In this document: positions 35,978-46,700 of the stretch, piece by piece | Layout: every line of letters starts with the position of its first letter | Numbering within the stretch: the first letter of the stretch is position 1 | Translations under genes and position numbers: made by a program | Notes under the pieces: model-generated | Database searches by the model: none | Told to the model about the DNA's origin: nothing | What the model saw: the letters and a program-made list of their open reading frames with translations, nothing else | Source: DASPJR01 sp035628505 | Lineage (GTDB): Bacteria > Planctomycetota > SZUA-567 > H5-PLA8 | Direction of reading: 5' to 3' | Length of the DNA stretch: 64,000 nucleotides | Assembly: GCA_035628505.1 (NCBI GenBank) | Contig: DASPJR010000088.1 | Coordinates: 62,001-126,000, forward strand

Positions 35978-37249
35978 GTGTCAGAGCTCAGCACAGCCAC
36001 CAATCTCCCGCCCTCACCGCAAGCGCCGCTTGCATCGGTTAAGCGCGTCGAGCAGCTTGCGTCGACGCTCAAGATTGCCCAGCAGAAAGATCGAGCCGGG
36101 AAGTGGGCCATCAGTTTTGCAGCGCTTCTGGTGCTCAGTGGCGTGGCGATGATCCTGTTCTTCCTTGTCGCTGAATCACTGCCCCTGATCTTCGAGCCCG
36201 AAAAACATCCCGGCGGCACGCTCGAGAAAATGTTCCTTCCGCAGAAATACAAGGGTTACGCCGAGCCGCAGTATGTCTGGCAGACCGAAGCGAGCGAGGG
36301 CGGGGAGGAAAAGTTTGGCGTGCCGCTGCTCATCTGGGGAACGCTCAAAGGTGCGTTCTGGGCGATGTTTTTCTCGGCTCCGCTGGCGATCATGACGGCG
36401 CTGTTCGTCGCTGAGTTTGCTAAATCGCAGTTGCGGACGGTGATCAAGTCCGCAATCGAATTGCTCGCCGGCGTCCCGACGGTGGTCATCGGATTCATTG
36501 CGTTCGTTACGCTCTCGCCGATTTTTAACGACTACTTCCAGAGCAACACCGCCTATTTCCGCAATGGTTTGTGGATCGGCATCCTCATTCAGATTCTGGT
36601 TTTCACCATCGTTTCAGCCGGACTCGGCGCGCGGATCCTGATTTCACGGCGCAGCGCGGGTGTCAAAGCATTTGGCATCGCAGGCGTTCTGATGCTGGGC
36701 GTGCTGGCCGGCCTGCTGACAGGACGCGTACTGGATTGGACCGCGGCGCCGCTTTTCCGTCCGCTCTTTGGAGTCACCAAGTACACACAGCTCAACGGAA
36801 TCCTCGCCGGGTTCTGCCTGGGCTTTGCCATTATCCCGATCATTTTCTCAGTCGCCGAAGATGCGATGCGCGCCGTCCCGCACTCGTACCGCGAGGCGAG
36901 CCTCGCGCTCGGCGCAAGCCCCTGGGAGACGGCGCTGCGCGTGATCCTGCCGGCGGCCCTGCCCGGCATCTACGCGGCGCTGATGCTGGGACTCGCGCGT
37001 GCGGTCGGCGAAACGATGATCATCCTGATGGCGTCGGGCAACACGCCGATCTTTGAAGTTTCACCGTTCACCGGAATGCGCACGATGTCCGCGGCGATCG
37101 CAATTGAGGCGTCGGAAAAGGCGCGCTTCTCGACGGGCTATCACGTTCTGTTCTTTGTCGGAACACTGCTGTTTTTCATGACGCTGGTTCTGAACGTGGC
37201 GACCGAACAGGTCATCACGCGGCTCAAGAAACGTTACCATGTGGGATAA
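35978..37249 (+). CDS. pstC: Phosphate ABC transporter permease PstC
   Basis: 423 residues from GTG 35978 (AGAGG six bases upstream); an in-frame ATG at 35951 lacks a ribosome-binding site. The EAA loop that docks on PstB reads PHSYREASLALGASPWETALRVILPAALPGIYAALMLGLARAVGETMIILMASGN. It is longer than typical PstC (about 300-330 residues). There is an extra periplasmic loop after the first membrane helix (about 60 residues, EPEKHPGG..GGEEKFG). Additional hydrophobic sequence in the middle (GILIQILVFTIVSAGLGARILI..AFGIAGVLMLGVLAGLLTG) probably adds two membrane helices. It ends six bases before pstA. Confidence 0.9.
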   Translation: MSELSTATNLPPSPQAPLASVKRVEQLASTLKIAQQKDRAGKWAISFAALLVLSGVAMILFFLVAESLPLIFEPEKHPGGTLEKMFLPQKYKGYAEPQYVWQTEASEGGEEKFGVPLLIWGTLKGAFWAMFFSAPLAIMTALFVAEFAKSQLRTVIKSAIELLAGVPTVVIGFIAFVTLSPIFNDYFQSNTAYFRNGLWIGILIQILVFTIVSAGLGARILISRRSAGVKAFGIAGVLMLGVLAGLLTGRVLDWTAAPLFRPLFGVTKYTQLNGILAGFCLGFAIIPIIFSVAEDAMRAVPHSYREASLALGASPWETALRVILPAALPGIYAALMLGLARAVGETMIILMASGNTPIFEVSPFTGMRTMSAAIAIEASEKARFSTGYHVLFFVGTLLFFMTLVLNVATEQVITRLKKRYHVG

Positions 37250-37255
37250 AGGCTG

Positions 37256-39001
37256 ATGCCGGTTTCAGACGAAATCCGTGAACGGAAAGCGCGCCAGGGA
37301 ATGTTCTTCATTTCCCTCGGCGTCGGCGCGACCAGTGTCGTCGTGCTGATGCTGCTTTTCATCGTCGGCTACATGGTCTACCGCGGCTCGGCGAGGCTGT
37401 TCTTCTCGCCGACGTATGTGCTCTACCATGCGGATGGCTCGGTCAGCACCACGCGCATCAACGAAAGCATTGAATTCGACGCAGTCGATGAACTGGGTCG
37501 CAGCGAAGTCCAATCGCCGCTCCAGGCCGCCAAGCAGTTCCGCAGTCTCAAGGTCCACGAGATGACCTACGGCAGCGCGCCCATTCCGGACGGAACGGTC
37601 GTGGAGGTCTGGAAGGATGATCTCGAAGAGGTCGTCGATCCGTGGGAAGCGGATAATCCTGACGCTCCCAAAATCAAGAAGCTCGTACCGAAGAAGAAAG
37701 AAGAAATCAAAAACGCAGCGTCGATGGCTTACGACCTCGAGAAGGGGGCGTATTCCGTTGTTCTGAAGGACGGCACGCGCCGCGAGTTCGACAAAGCGGC
37801 GACACTGCATTTCAGGCAGGGCGCTGAGCTGCTCAATCGCAAGACCCTGGTCACGCGTTACCTGCAGAACAATCCTGATGAAGACGCGCGCCGCCGCGCT
37901 GCGGCAGCGGAACTGATCGCCAGCAGCGCCCGGGAAAATGCCCATGCAGTCGACCCGCGCTGGAAAGTGTGGCTCAAGGCGCCCGTTGAAAAAACTTCCG
38001 GCGGCGTCACCTGGCTGCTGGAGGAACGCACCCGCGAATTTTCTGCCGTGACGGCATTCACGATCGTCGACAGGTGGAACTGGTTTCAGTTCTTCTGGGA
38101 TTTCCCGCGCTCGGGCAATACCGAAGGCGGCGTGCTGCCCTGCATTTACGGCACGGTCATGATGACGCTGATCATGACGGTGCTTGTCGCGCCATTCGGT
38201 GTGGCCACCGCCGTGTACCTGATGGAATACGCGCACGATAACTGGTTCACGCGGCTGATCCGTATCGCCGTGGCGAACCTGGCCGGAGTTCCCTCTATCG
38301 TCTTCGGTCTGTTCGGGCTCGGCTTTTTCGTCATGGCTGTCGGCGGCGGAATCGACCGCATGCTGTACACGGCCGAGATGGTTGAAACCCGGGACGGCGT
38401 GCGTTTCACCGGCAGGATTCTGGAGAAAACCGCCGACCATATCAGCATCCAGCTGAAAGACGGCAGCGAAAAGAAAGTGCCCATGGCGGAAGTCAAAGCA
38501 TCGGGCCAGGTGGTCGACAAGGTTTTTGGAACGCCCTGCATTCTGTGGGCGGCGCTGACGATGGCGCTGCTGACGCTGCCGGTGATGATCGTCGCGTCGG
38601 AGGAAGCGCTGCGCACCGTACCGCGCGAACTGCGTGAAGGCGCGCTGGCGCTGGGCGCAACGAAGTTCGCGACGATCACGACGGTGGTGATTCCCAGCGC
38701 ACTTCCGGGCATTCTCACGGGCGTAATTCTCGCCGTTGCGCGCGCCTCCGGCGAAGTCGCGCCGCTGCTGCTGACGGGCGTGGTGGCGCACAAGGATCAA
38801 CTGCCGACGAACGTTCTAGAGAAGTTCATGAACCTGGCGTACCACATCTACGATCTGTCCGTGAAATCCCAGCCGAACAAGATTGAGGAAGCCCAGGCGC
38901 TGGCCTTTTCCGCCGCGCTCGTTCTGGTCCTGGTTGTCCTGGCGATGAATCTGCTGGCCATTCTTTTGAGAGCCCGGCTGGGAAGCGGTCGACGTGGCTG
39001 A
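37256..39001 (+). CDS. pstA: Phosphate ABC transporter permease PstA with two large insertions
   Basis: 581 residues, about twice the usual PstA length (near 280-300). The first membrane helix is at about 20-41. An extracytoplasmic insertion of about 240 residues follows (about 45-285, charged, with repeated Lys/Glu runs such as LVPKKKEEIKNAAS and an RxFxxA-rich part). The permease core then resumes at PCIYGTVMMTLIMTVLVAPFGVATAVYLMEYAHDN. A second insertion at about 372-427 (RDGVRFTGRILEKTADHISIQLKDGSEKKVPMAEV) looks like a small beta domain between helices. The EAA loop is intact: TVPRELREGALALGATKFATITTVVIPSALPGILTGVILAVARASGEVAPLL. The role in phosphate import is secure; the role of the insertions is unknown. 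Confidence 0.9.
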   Translation: MPVSDEIRERKARQGMFFISLGVGATSVVVLMLLFIVGYMVYRGSARLFFSPTYVLYHADGSVSTTRINESIEFDAVDELGRSEVQSPLQAAKQFRSLKVHEMTYGSAPIPDGTVVEVWKDDLEEVVDPWEADNPDAPKIKKLVPKKKEEIKNAASMAYDLEKGAYSVVLKDGTRREFDKAATLHFRQGAELLNRKTLVTRYLQNNPDEDARRRAAAAELIASSARENAHAVDPRWKVWLKAPVEKTSGGVTWLLEERTREFSAVTAFTIVDRWNWFQFFWDFPRSGNTEGGVLPCIYGTVMMTLIMTVLVAPFGVATAVYLMEYAHDNWFTRLIRIAVANLAGVPSIVFGLFGLGFFVMAVGGGIDRMLYTAEMVETRDGVRFTGRILEKTADHISIQLKDGSEKKVPMAEVKASGQVVDKVFGTPCILWAALTMALLTLPVMIVASEEALRTVPRELREGALALGATKFATITTVVIPSALPGILTGVILAVARASGEVAPLLLTGVVAHKDQLPTNVLEKFMNLAYHIYDLSVKSQPNKIEEAQALAFSAALVLVLVVLAMNLLAILLRARLGSGRRG

Positions 39002-39014
39002 AGGGAGCGATAAG

Positions 39015-39863
39015 ATGAACGTGGACAGCGCAGAAGAAATTGAGGTTCCACGCGTGCAGAGACCTCTGCCAGCCCAGCACATGCCTGAGAAAAAGTCCCT
39101 CGAGGCGATTCCCGACCGAATCAGCGTTGAGAACGTCGAGTTTTTCTATGGCGCCAAGCAGGCGCTTAACGGCATAAGCCTGGGAATTCCTGAGAAGCAT
39201 ATTACGGCATTCATCGGGCCGTCCGGGTGCGGCAAAACCACCTTTTTACGCATGATCAACCGCATGTGCGACGTCATCGACGGCGTACGTTACTCCGGAA
39301 ATATCAGCATGGATGGCCAGAACATCCTGGAGCCCGGCGTGGACGTCGTCGCGCTGCGCCGCAAGGTCGGGATGGTCTTCCAGAAGCCCAATCCATTCCC
39401 GAAATCGATCTACGACAACGTCGCTTATGGCGTGCGGCTCTATGAGAACAAGCCAAAAGCCGAGCTCGACCAGATCGTCGAAGATAGCCTGCGCAAAGCG
39501 GCTCTGTGGGACGAAGTGAAGGACGACCTGCGCAAGCCGGGCACAGCTCTTTCGGGCGGACAGCAGCAGCGCCTGTGCATTGCGCGCACGCTGGCGGTCT
39601 CGCCTGAAGTGATCCTCATGGACGAACCCACATCCGCGCTCGACCCGATCGCAACGGGAAAAATCGAATACCTGATGATGGAACTTGCCAAAGATTACAC
39701 GATCGTCATCGTGACCCACAACATGCAGCAGGCCGCGCGCATCTCCGACCGAACCGCCTTTTTCTTCATGGGAAAGCTGATCGAAGTCGGCGACACCGAA
39801 CAGATTTTCACGCAGCCGCGCGAGCGCCAGACGGAAGATTACATCACCGGCCGCTTCGGCTGA
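39015..39863 (+). CDS. pstB: Phosphate ABC transporter ATP-binding protein
   Basis: 282 residues from ATG 39015 (GGGAG eight bases upstream), 13 bases after the pstA stop. Walker A GPSGCGKTTFLRMINRM, Q-loop VFQKPNPFPKSIYDNVAYG, signature LSGGQQQRLCIARTLAV, Walker B VILMDEPTSALDP and H-loop VTHNMQQAARISDR are all present and PstB-specific. The enzyme powers phosphate uptake. The first 35 residues are an unusual acidic extension before the ABC domain. Confidence 0.95.
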   Translation: MNVDSAEEIEVPRVQRPLPAQHMPEKKSLEAIPDRISVENVEFFYGAKQALNGISLGIPEKHITAFIGPSGCGKTTFLRMINRMCDVIDGVRYSGNISMDGQNILEPGVDVVALRRKVGMVFQKPNPFPKSIYDNVAYGVRLYENKPKAELDQIVEDSLRKAALWDEVKDDLRKPGTALSGGQQQRLCIARTLAVSPEVILMDEPTSALDPIATGKIEYLMMELAKDYTIVIVTHNMQQAARISDRTAFFFMGKLIEVGDTEQIFTQPRERQTEDYITGRFG

Positions 39864-39945
39864 TCGCAGCGTCGCTTAGCTCCTCCGTGCAGAAAAATCG
39901 GTGGATGTTATACTTCGTGGCAACCATCACAAACGGAGGCGCCAC

Positions 39946-41064
39946 ATGCCGGCGAAGAGCAAGACGCATTGCATTGGAATTCTCACCTCGGGCGGAGATT
40001 GCCCCGGCTTGAACGCGGCCATTCGCGGCGTGGCCAAGACAGCGATCCAGGAATATGGCATGCACGTCATCGGCATTCTCGATGGCTTCCGCGGCCTGGT
40101 CGAAAACCGCACGATTCCGCTCGAAGCCATGGCCGTCAGCGGCATTCTCACGCACGGGGGAACGCTGCTGGGCACCAGCCGCGACAAGCCGCGGAAGATG
40201 GTGATGGGCGCCGAAGAGATGGACATGACCGAGACGGCCGTGAAGAACGCGCACCGGCTCGGAATCGATTGCCTCGTCTGCCTCGGCGGCGGCGGAACGC
40301 AGAAGAACGCGCTGCATCTGCACAAAAAGGGCGGACTGAACGTGCTGACGCTTCCGAAGACGATCGACAACGACGTTGCCGAGACGGATATTTCGTTCGG
40401 CTTCGACACCGCCATGGCCATCGCGACGGAGGCCATCGACCGTCTGCATACGACAGCGTCGAGCCACCAGCGCCTGATGGTCTGCGAGATCATGGGCCAT
40501 AACGCCGGTTGGCTGTGCCTCGGTGCGGGCATCGCCGGCGGAGCGGATGTGATCCTGTTGCCTGAAATCGAGTACGATCTGAATATCGTGAGCAAATTCC
40601 TTCGCGACCGGCGCCGCAGCGGCAAACGTTTCTCCATTATTGCGCTGGCAGAAGGCGCACGTTCAAAAGACCAGGCCAAGATCGACAGGGAAGCCGAGAA
40701 ACAGTCGCAACGAATGAAGCAGAAAAATGGCGACGACCTTCCCGTCTTTCAGGAACCGAAAGCCAGCCGGCTCGCGCGTGAACTTCAGCGCCTGACCGGC
40801 ATCGAAGCACGCATGACGTCGCTCGGCCACGTTCAGCGCGGCGGTGGACCTTCGCCTACCGACCGCCTGCTCTGCACACGCCTGGGCAGCAAGGCCGCGG
40901 AACTTCTCGCGCAGGGCACGTACAACGTGATGGTGGCGGTGAAAGGCGAAGAGTGCGTTCCGGTGCCGCTCGAGAAAGTTGCAGGCAAAAAGAAGCTGGT
41001 GCCCACAGACCACTCGTGGATTCGCTCAGCGCGGCTGGTCGGAACGTGCTTCGGCGATCAGTAA
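39946..41064 (+). CDS. pfkA: 6-phosphofructokinase
   Basis: 372 residues from ATG 39946 (ACGGAGGC six bases upstream). It phosphorylates fructose 6-phosphate to the 1,6-bisphosphate in glycolysis. Motifs: SGGDCPGLNAAIRG at the phosphate-donor site, GGTLLGTSR, LGGGGTQKNA, catalytic PKTIDNDV, GHNAGWLCLGAGIAGGADVILLPE, and GHVQRGGGPSPTDR for the sugar phosphate. The position that separates ATP enzymes from pyrophosphate enzymes carries Gly (GGGG) rather than Asp, while the second position is Lys (PKTIDND). That combination is known from the ATP-using group III enzymes, so ATP is the likelier donor; pyrophosphate cannot be excluded. It is convergent with the LacI-type gene, 24 bases apart. Confidence 0.9.
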   Translation: MPAKSKTHCIGILTSGGDCPGLNAAIRGVAKTAIQEYGMHVIGILDGFRGLVENRTIPLEAMAVSGILTHGGTLLGTSRDKPRKMVMGAEEMDMTETAVKNAHRLGIDCLVCLGGGGTQKNALHLHKKGGLNVLTLPKTIDNDVAETDISFGFDTAMAIATEAIDRLHTTASSHQRLMVCEIMGHNAGWLCLGAGIAGGADVILLPEIEYDLNIVSKFLRDRRRSGKRFSIIALAEGARSKDQAKIDREAEKQSQRMKQKNGDDLPVFQEPKASRLARELQRLTGIEARMTSLGHVQRGGGPSPTDRLLCTRLGSKAAELLAQGTYNVMVAVKGEECVPVPLEKVAGKKKLVPTDHSWIRSARLVGTCFGDQ

Positions 41065-41088
41065 AAATGATGCATGATGCATAAAGAA

Positions 41089-42115
41089 CTAGACACGAAC
41101 CGGAGCGAGTGTTGCGCCTTCTTCCAGAGCGAATTGCAGCGCGCGTGGCGGGAATGTTTGTGACGGGTCGGCAATTTTGTCGAGCAGCATTCGCGCTGCG
41201 GTGCTGCCGACCTCGTGCCAGGGAATGACCATCGTGGATACGGAAATGCCGGTGCGGTCCAAGCGTTCCTGGAAAAATGTGATGACCGATAAATCGCGCG
41301 GAATGGATAGCCCGCGGCAGGCGGCGGCATGCAGAATCGGAAGTGCGGTCGTATCGTTATAAGTCACAAAGGCACTCGGGCGGTCATCACCTGAGAGTAT
41401 GTGCGCGGCGAAGGCGGCGCGTTCGCGAAGGGGAATAAATTCGGCACCCTGCACATACCGCGACGGAAGATTCGCAGCCCTCATCGCGCGGGCGTAGCCT
41501 TCGTAACGGTCCACGTTGCTGTAATGATGCGGCGGTCGGCCGACGCCGATCCCGAAATCGGCGTAGGCGATCCGCCGGTGGCCCAGGCGTAGAAGCGTCT
41601 CGGTGGCGCTTCGGCTGGCGTCGAGGTCATCCGGGAAGACGCAGTCGGCCTTCTGCTGCGTGTTGATCCAGACGCTCGGAATGCCGTGCTCCTGGATCAG
41701 CTCGATCATGCGCTGCGGCACGTGGATGTGATAATTTGATCAGCAGCCCGTCGGCCGACCACTGGGTCAGGATTTTGGGAACGAAACCCTGGCTCGTAAG
41801 CTTCTCGTCGGGCAGCGCGGTGAGACTCATGTGGTAATCGCGTTCGGCCACGCCGTCGTGAACACCGCGCAGCAATTCGTTGGGCAGGAAGCTCTTGGAC
41901 TTTTCGGTGCTGAGCAGAAGTGCGACGCAGTTGAAGCGGCCCATGCGGATGGCGCGGGCGAAGCTGTTGGGGCGGTAGCCCAGTTCGCGGACGGCCTTCA
42001 TCACGCGCTTGCAGGTTTCGGAGCGGTAGCGGTGGCCCTTATTATTGAGAATCTGGCTGACAGTCGGGACCGATAATCCGCTGCGTTCGGCGATTTCCCT
42101 GATCGTCACCGGCAT
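41089..42115 (-). pseudogene. LacI-family transcriptional regulator, frameshifted
   Basis: Two overlapping frames together make one LacI-type regulator. The first (42115 to about 41735) has the DNA-binding helix-turn-helix and hinge: VTIREIAERSGLSVPTVSQILNNKGHRYRSETCKRVMKAVRELGYRPNSFAR. The second continues the sugar-binding domain from VPQRMIELIQEHGIPSVWIN to the end (IADPSQTFPPRALQFALEEGATL). The break is at the AAA at 41735-41737. Removing one A restores DGLLI-N-Y-H-I-H-VPQRM without gap, so a one-base insertion is the simplest explanation. It is either a recent pseudogene or a sequencing error in an otherwise healthy gene. AGGGA precedes ATG 42115. The effector sugar is unknown. Confidence 0.85.
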
Positions 42116-42295
42116 GGAGCGGTCCCTTCGCCTAAAGAATGCTTTCGGATTTGATACACCGCGAAGGGGCGCCGCGGCGTGAAATCATCAACCACTGCGT
42201 CCGGCGGTTCAACCGAATGTTGTTTGAAAGACCTCCGCGTCTGCTGAATACTGTTGGCTCATTTTCCGGCAGAACCCTGTAGAGGAAAGTTTCGC

Positions 42296-43609
42296 ATGCT
42301 TAACGAACTCAAGCGTTCAGATCCCGAAGTTTTCGAAGCGATCAAAGGCGAAGTGAAGCGCCAGCAGACGCAGCTCGAAATGATCGCCAGCGAGAACCAC
42401 GTCTCACCCGCGGTGCTTGAAACGGCGGGCACGGTGCTGACGAATAAATACGCCGAAGGCTATCCTGGCAAACGCTACTACGGAGGCTGCGAGTGGGTCG
42501 ACGTGGCTGAGAATCTCGCGCGCGACCGCGCCAAGCAGCTCTTCGGCGCCGCGTACGCGAATGTTCAGCCGCATTCGGGTTCGACGGCGAACATGGCCGT
42601 GTACTTCACGTTCATCAAGCCCGGCGACAAGGTCCTGGGAATGGATCTCTCGCACGGTGGCCATCTCACCCATGGCTCTTCAGTAAACTTTTCAGGCCAG
42701 CTCTATAACTTCGTTGCCTACGGCGTGAACCGCGAAACCGAACACATCGACTACGACCACGTGGCTGATGTGGCGAAGAAAGAGAAGCCGAAGATGATCA
42801 CCGTCGGCGCGAGCGCCTATTCGCGCGCGATCGACTACAAGCGCTTCCGCGAGATCGCCGATTCAGTCGGCGCGTTCCTCTTTGCCGATATCGCGCACCC
42901 GGCCGGTCTGATCGCAAAGGGCCTGCTGCCGAGCCCCATCCAGCACGCTCACGTCACCACGACGACAACGCACAAAACGCTGCGCGGCCCGCGCGGTGGA
43001 CTGATCCTGATGGGCAAAGATTTTGAGAATCCGTTCGGTCTGAAAGCGCCGAAGAGCGGCCGCACCAAAATGATGAGCGAGCTGCTCGACAGCATGATTA
43101 TCCCTGGCATCCAGGGCGGTCCGCTGATGCATGTCATTGCCGCAAAGGCCGTGGGCTTCGGTGAGAACCTGCAGCCGTCTTTCGCGACGTATGCCGCTCA
43201 GGTCATCAAGAATGCCAAGACGCTCGCCGATGCGCTGATGGCGCGCGGCTTCCACGTCATTTCCAAAGGCACTGACAATCACCTGATGCTCATCGACCTG
43301 CGCAACAAGAAGATCACCGGCAAGATCGCCAGCGACGTGCTCGATCACATCGGCATCACCGTGAACAAGAATTCGGTGCCGTATGACACGGGCTCGGCGC
43401 TGGATCCGAGCGGCGTTCGCATCGGCTCGCCGGCATGCACGACCCGTGGGCTGAAAGAGAAAGAATTCGAAGTCATCGCTGACATCATCGACCGCGCCCT
43501 CTCCAATCCCAAGGACACGGCCGAGCACGAGAAGCTGCGCAAGCGCACACTGGATCTGTGCAACAGCTTCCCGCTTTACGGCGAGATGATGAAAGAGCTC
43601 TTCGGCTGA
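42296..43609 (+). CDS. glyA: Serine hydroxymethyltransferase
   Basis: 437 residues from ATG 42296 (AGAGGAAAG upstream). It converts serine and tetrahydrofolate to glycine and 5,10-methylene-tetrahydrofolate, using pyridoxal phosphate. The sequence shows LEMIASENHVSPAVLE, NKYAEGYPGKRYYGGCEWVD, NVQPHSGSTANMAVY, LSHGGHLTHGS, DIAHPAGLIAKG, and the cofactor lysine Lys227 in TTTTHKTLRGPRGG. The C-terminal GSPACTTRGLKEKEFEVIADIID completes the family pattern. Length is normal. A strong terminator follows. Confidence 0.95.
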   Translation: MLNELKRSDPEVFEAIKGEVKRQQTQLEMIASENHVSPAVLETAGTVLTNKYAEGYPGKRYYGGCEWVDVAENLARDRAKQLFGAAYANVQPHSGSTANMAVYFTFIKPGDKVLGMDLSHGGHLTHGSSVNFSGQLYNFVAYGVNRETEHIDYDHVADVAKKEKPKMITVGASAYSRAIDYKRFREIADSVGAFLFADIAHPAGLIAKGLLPSPIQHAHVTTTTTHKTLRGPRGGLILMGKDFENPFGLKAPKSGRTKMMSELLDSMIIPGIQGGPLMHVIAAKAVGFGENLQPSFATYAAQVIKNAKTLADALMARGFHVISKGTDNHLMLIDLRNKKITGKIASDVLDHIGITVNKNSVPYDTGSALDPSGVRIGSPACTTRGLKEKEFEVIADIIDRALSNPKDTAEHEKLRKRTLDLCNSFPLYGEMMKELFG

Positions 43610-43665
43610 GCCGAATTTGCCTTGCGCAAAGACGCTGAGCCGCAAAAGACTTCATTAAATGAAAT

Positions 43666-43697
43666 AAAAACGCCTGCGGAAATCGCAGGCGTTTTTT
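43666..43697. terminator. Bidirectional intrinsic terminator between glyA and the convergent surface-protein gene
   Basis: AAAAA, CGCCTGCG (43671-43678), loop GAAAT, CGCAGGCG (43684-43691), TTTTTT. The stem is perfect and is flanked by A and T runs, so it works in both directions. Confidence 0.95.
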
Positions 43698-43713
43698 GTC
43701 TATTCACGAGGAG

Positions 43714-46700
43714 TTACTTGGCGCTGCCGGTCTTGCCTGCCTTGGCCTTGTAGGTCAAGACTGGATCAGCCGTGTAGAGCTTGCCGTTAAAGATGAGGCC
43801 AATCGGCACATCAAGCGGAACAGTGATATCACTCGTTCCAACCAGACCTTCGTCTGCAAGCTTCGACTGGTAGTTGCCCTTCAGCTTCAGCGCAAACTTG
43901 GCCATACCTGTCTTCTTGTTCGGTTTGCTGATGCGGAAGGCTTTGTCTGCGGACTGGCCTTTTTCATTCAGCGTGTAATCATCGATCACGCCGCCAACAT
44001 TCACGATCACCTTCAGCCCGCTATAGGTCACTCCCGCTGCAGGGAGCAAGCCGCTGAGCGCGACCTGGTCGGCGTCCTGATCTTTCTTCAGGAAGTTCAA
44101 CTTCAGGCTGAGCTTGACTGGACCGAGGGCCTTTTGATCGGCCGGCAGATCGCCAACCGGCGTCGACCCTGGATCATACTTGTCTGTCTTGTTCGGTGAA
44201 TCGTCGAAGGCATCTTCCAGTTCGTCGGGGAAGCCGTCACCATCCGAATCGGCGGTGGACTGATCGGAACCGGCAATCGCGGGCGCACCTGAAGTTATCG
44301 TCAGCGTCCGGGTGTCGCTGCCGACATCGTTAGTGGCCGTAAGCGTCACCGAGAAGGTTCCAACCGAGGCGACGGCTCCGGTGATAGTTGCACCGCTGAG
44401 GGTTAGCCGCGTCGGCAGGTTGGCCGCATCGAACGTAATGGTGCCGCTGCCGTTTGCCGTGATCGTGTAGGAGAGCTGCGCACCCGCTGTTACGCTGATG
44501 CTGAGCGCGCTGGTGATCTGCGGGGCAACACCGGCGCCCTGCGCGCCGACATTGATTTTCAGGATGCGCGTGTCCTTGGCGATGGCGTTTGTCGCCTCAA
44601 GCGTAACATCATAACTGCCCTGAGTGGTTGGCGTGCCGCTGATGCTGTCGCCGGAGAAAGACAGTCCCGGAGGCATCGGCGTGGCGTTGAAGGTGATCGG
44701 CCCGGTGCCGCTGGCCGTGATCTTATACGAGAACGTGAGGCCAACGGCGGTGTTGGCAGTGGTGGCGCTGGTGATCAGCGGCGCGCCTTCAGGGTTGATC
44801 GTGATCTTCAGCGTCTTGGTCGTCGTGCCGAATTCGCTCGTTGCTGAAATTGTGACATCCGTGCTGCCGCTGGTCGTTGGCGTGCCGCTGATGGTATCAG
44901 TCGCGAAGGAGAGCCCATCCGGCAGCGGCGCGGCGGCGTTATAGGAAATCGTGCCCGCGCCGGTCGCCGTAATCTTGTACGAGAAGGGCTGATTGACGAT
45001 GCCGCTGGTGAGCAGATCGCTGGTGATGGTCGGCGGCGGCGGATTGACGGTGACTTTCACCGTATCGGTGGAGCTCAGGTTGGAGCTATCCGTAACCGTT
45101 ACGGTGATCGTATAGGTTCCCGAAGCCGCGTAGGTCTTGCTGAGCGCGAAGCTGGTGCCGTTAAGTGTCAGAGACTGTACGCCGCTCTGGTCGCCGTAGT
45201 CCACGGTCGCCGTGTGCGTGTCGGTGCCGTTGAGATCGGAGAAGCTGCCGTTCTGATTGAAAGCAGCGTTGAACGCCACAGTGGCATCCGGTCCGGCGTT
45301 CACCGCCGGTGCGCTGGTGTAGGTGCCGGCGAAAATGTCAGTGGCTCCATTGCTGTCGTTAGAAACAAGTTCGCTCGAATCCGTCTCAAAAACGATGGTC
45401 AAGCCTGATGCCGAAATGCTGTCGAGGCGCCAATTCGAACCGGACCCGGTGCCTCCGCTAACCAGGGAGGTCGCGTTGGTGAGGCAGTCACGGCGGAAGA
45501 TGTCTGATTTGCCGTTGGAATCGCCGGACGTGAGATTGGAATAGTCGCTCAGGAAGGCGCAGAAGCGGCCGTCATCGCTGATGCGAAGCATCCCGCCACC
45601 CACTCCGGAACTGCCCCCGCTGCCAAAATTGCTCGTCCCATTGACGGCGCTGACGAGGATGGTGTCATTCGTTTCGCAGTCGCGGCGGAAGATATCCAGA
45701 TTGCCCGCATCATTGGGCACCAGGTCGGAGTTATAACCGTAGAAGAATACATAGCGCCCATCGGCGCTGATCGCCGGAAAGGACCACGCGGGAAAGCCGG
45801 TCGTCGCGTAACTGCTTTCACCATGTTTTGCGCTGCAAAGAATGACTGTCTGCGAGTTGCAGTCTCTGCGGAAGATGTCTGACTGCGGTGAGGTATCGGT
45901 GACGCCGGGGAGCAGGTCGGTGGCGAAGCTCTGGAACGCCACATATCGGCCGTCCGCAGAAATCGAAGGATAGGCGCATTCGCCGGCCGGCGAACCCGTC
46001 GTGCCATTGATGACGCTGACCAGAATCGTCGTGCCGGTCTGCATGTCACGCCGGAAGACCTGCTTGTTGGTTCCGTTGTATCCTGGAGCAAGATCGCTGG
46101 CCGTCGAGACAAAGATGACGTACCGGCCATCGGGTGTCAGATCGCCATCGATTGAATCGGAATTGCCCGCGAGCGTGCCCGCCTGATTGATTGAGACCAG
46201 CTCGGTGACGCCTGTCTGGCAATCACGCCGGTAAATATCCTGCGCGCTGTTCTGATCCTGCGAGACAATCGCTCCGTAAGTCACGAACGTCACGTAACGG
46301 CCGTCGGCGCTGACGCTGAGCAGATCGCAGGGAGACGTTTCGAAGGTGAGGTTGTCGTTCTTGATGCTGACTGGAATCGTCGTGTTCGTCTCCAGGTCGC
46401 GGCGGAAGATGTGGCCGTTGAAACCGCCCGGACCCGCGGGATTGGAGATATCCGATGCCTTGCTCTTGAAGACGACATAGCGCCCGTTGGCGCTGATCAG
46501 CGGCGTCTCTGAATCACCGTTGCCGCTGTCCGTCCCCGCGGTATTGACGCTCACCATCCGCGTCGTGCCCGCTTTCAGATCGCGCACGAAAACATCCTGT
46601 CTGTTATTCGAATCGGGAGTGACCAGGTCGTTGCCTGCCGCATTGCTGCTGAACACAACATAACGGCCGTCAGCACTCACCGCGCGGCGTGTCGGCGCGC

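Noticed and set aside
37265..38800. 511-residue minus-strand frame opposite pstA
   Set aside because: His/Arg/Asp-rich antisense translation of a high-GC gene; pstA is clearly the coding frame.
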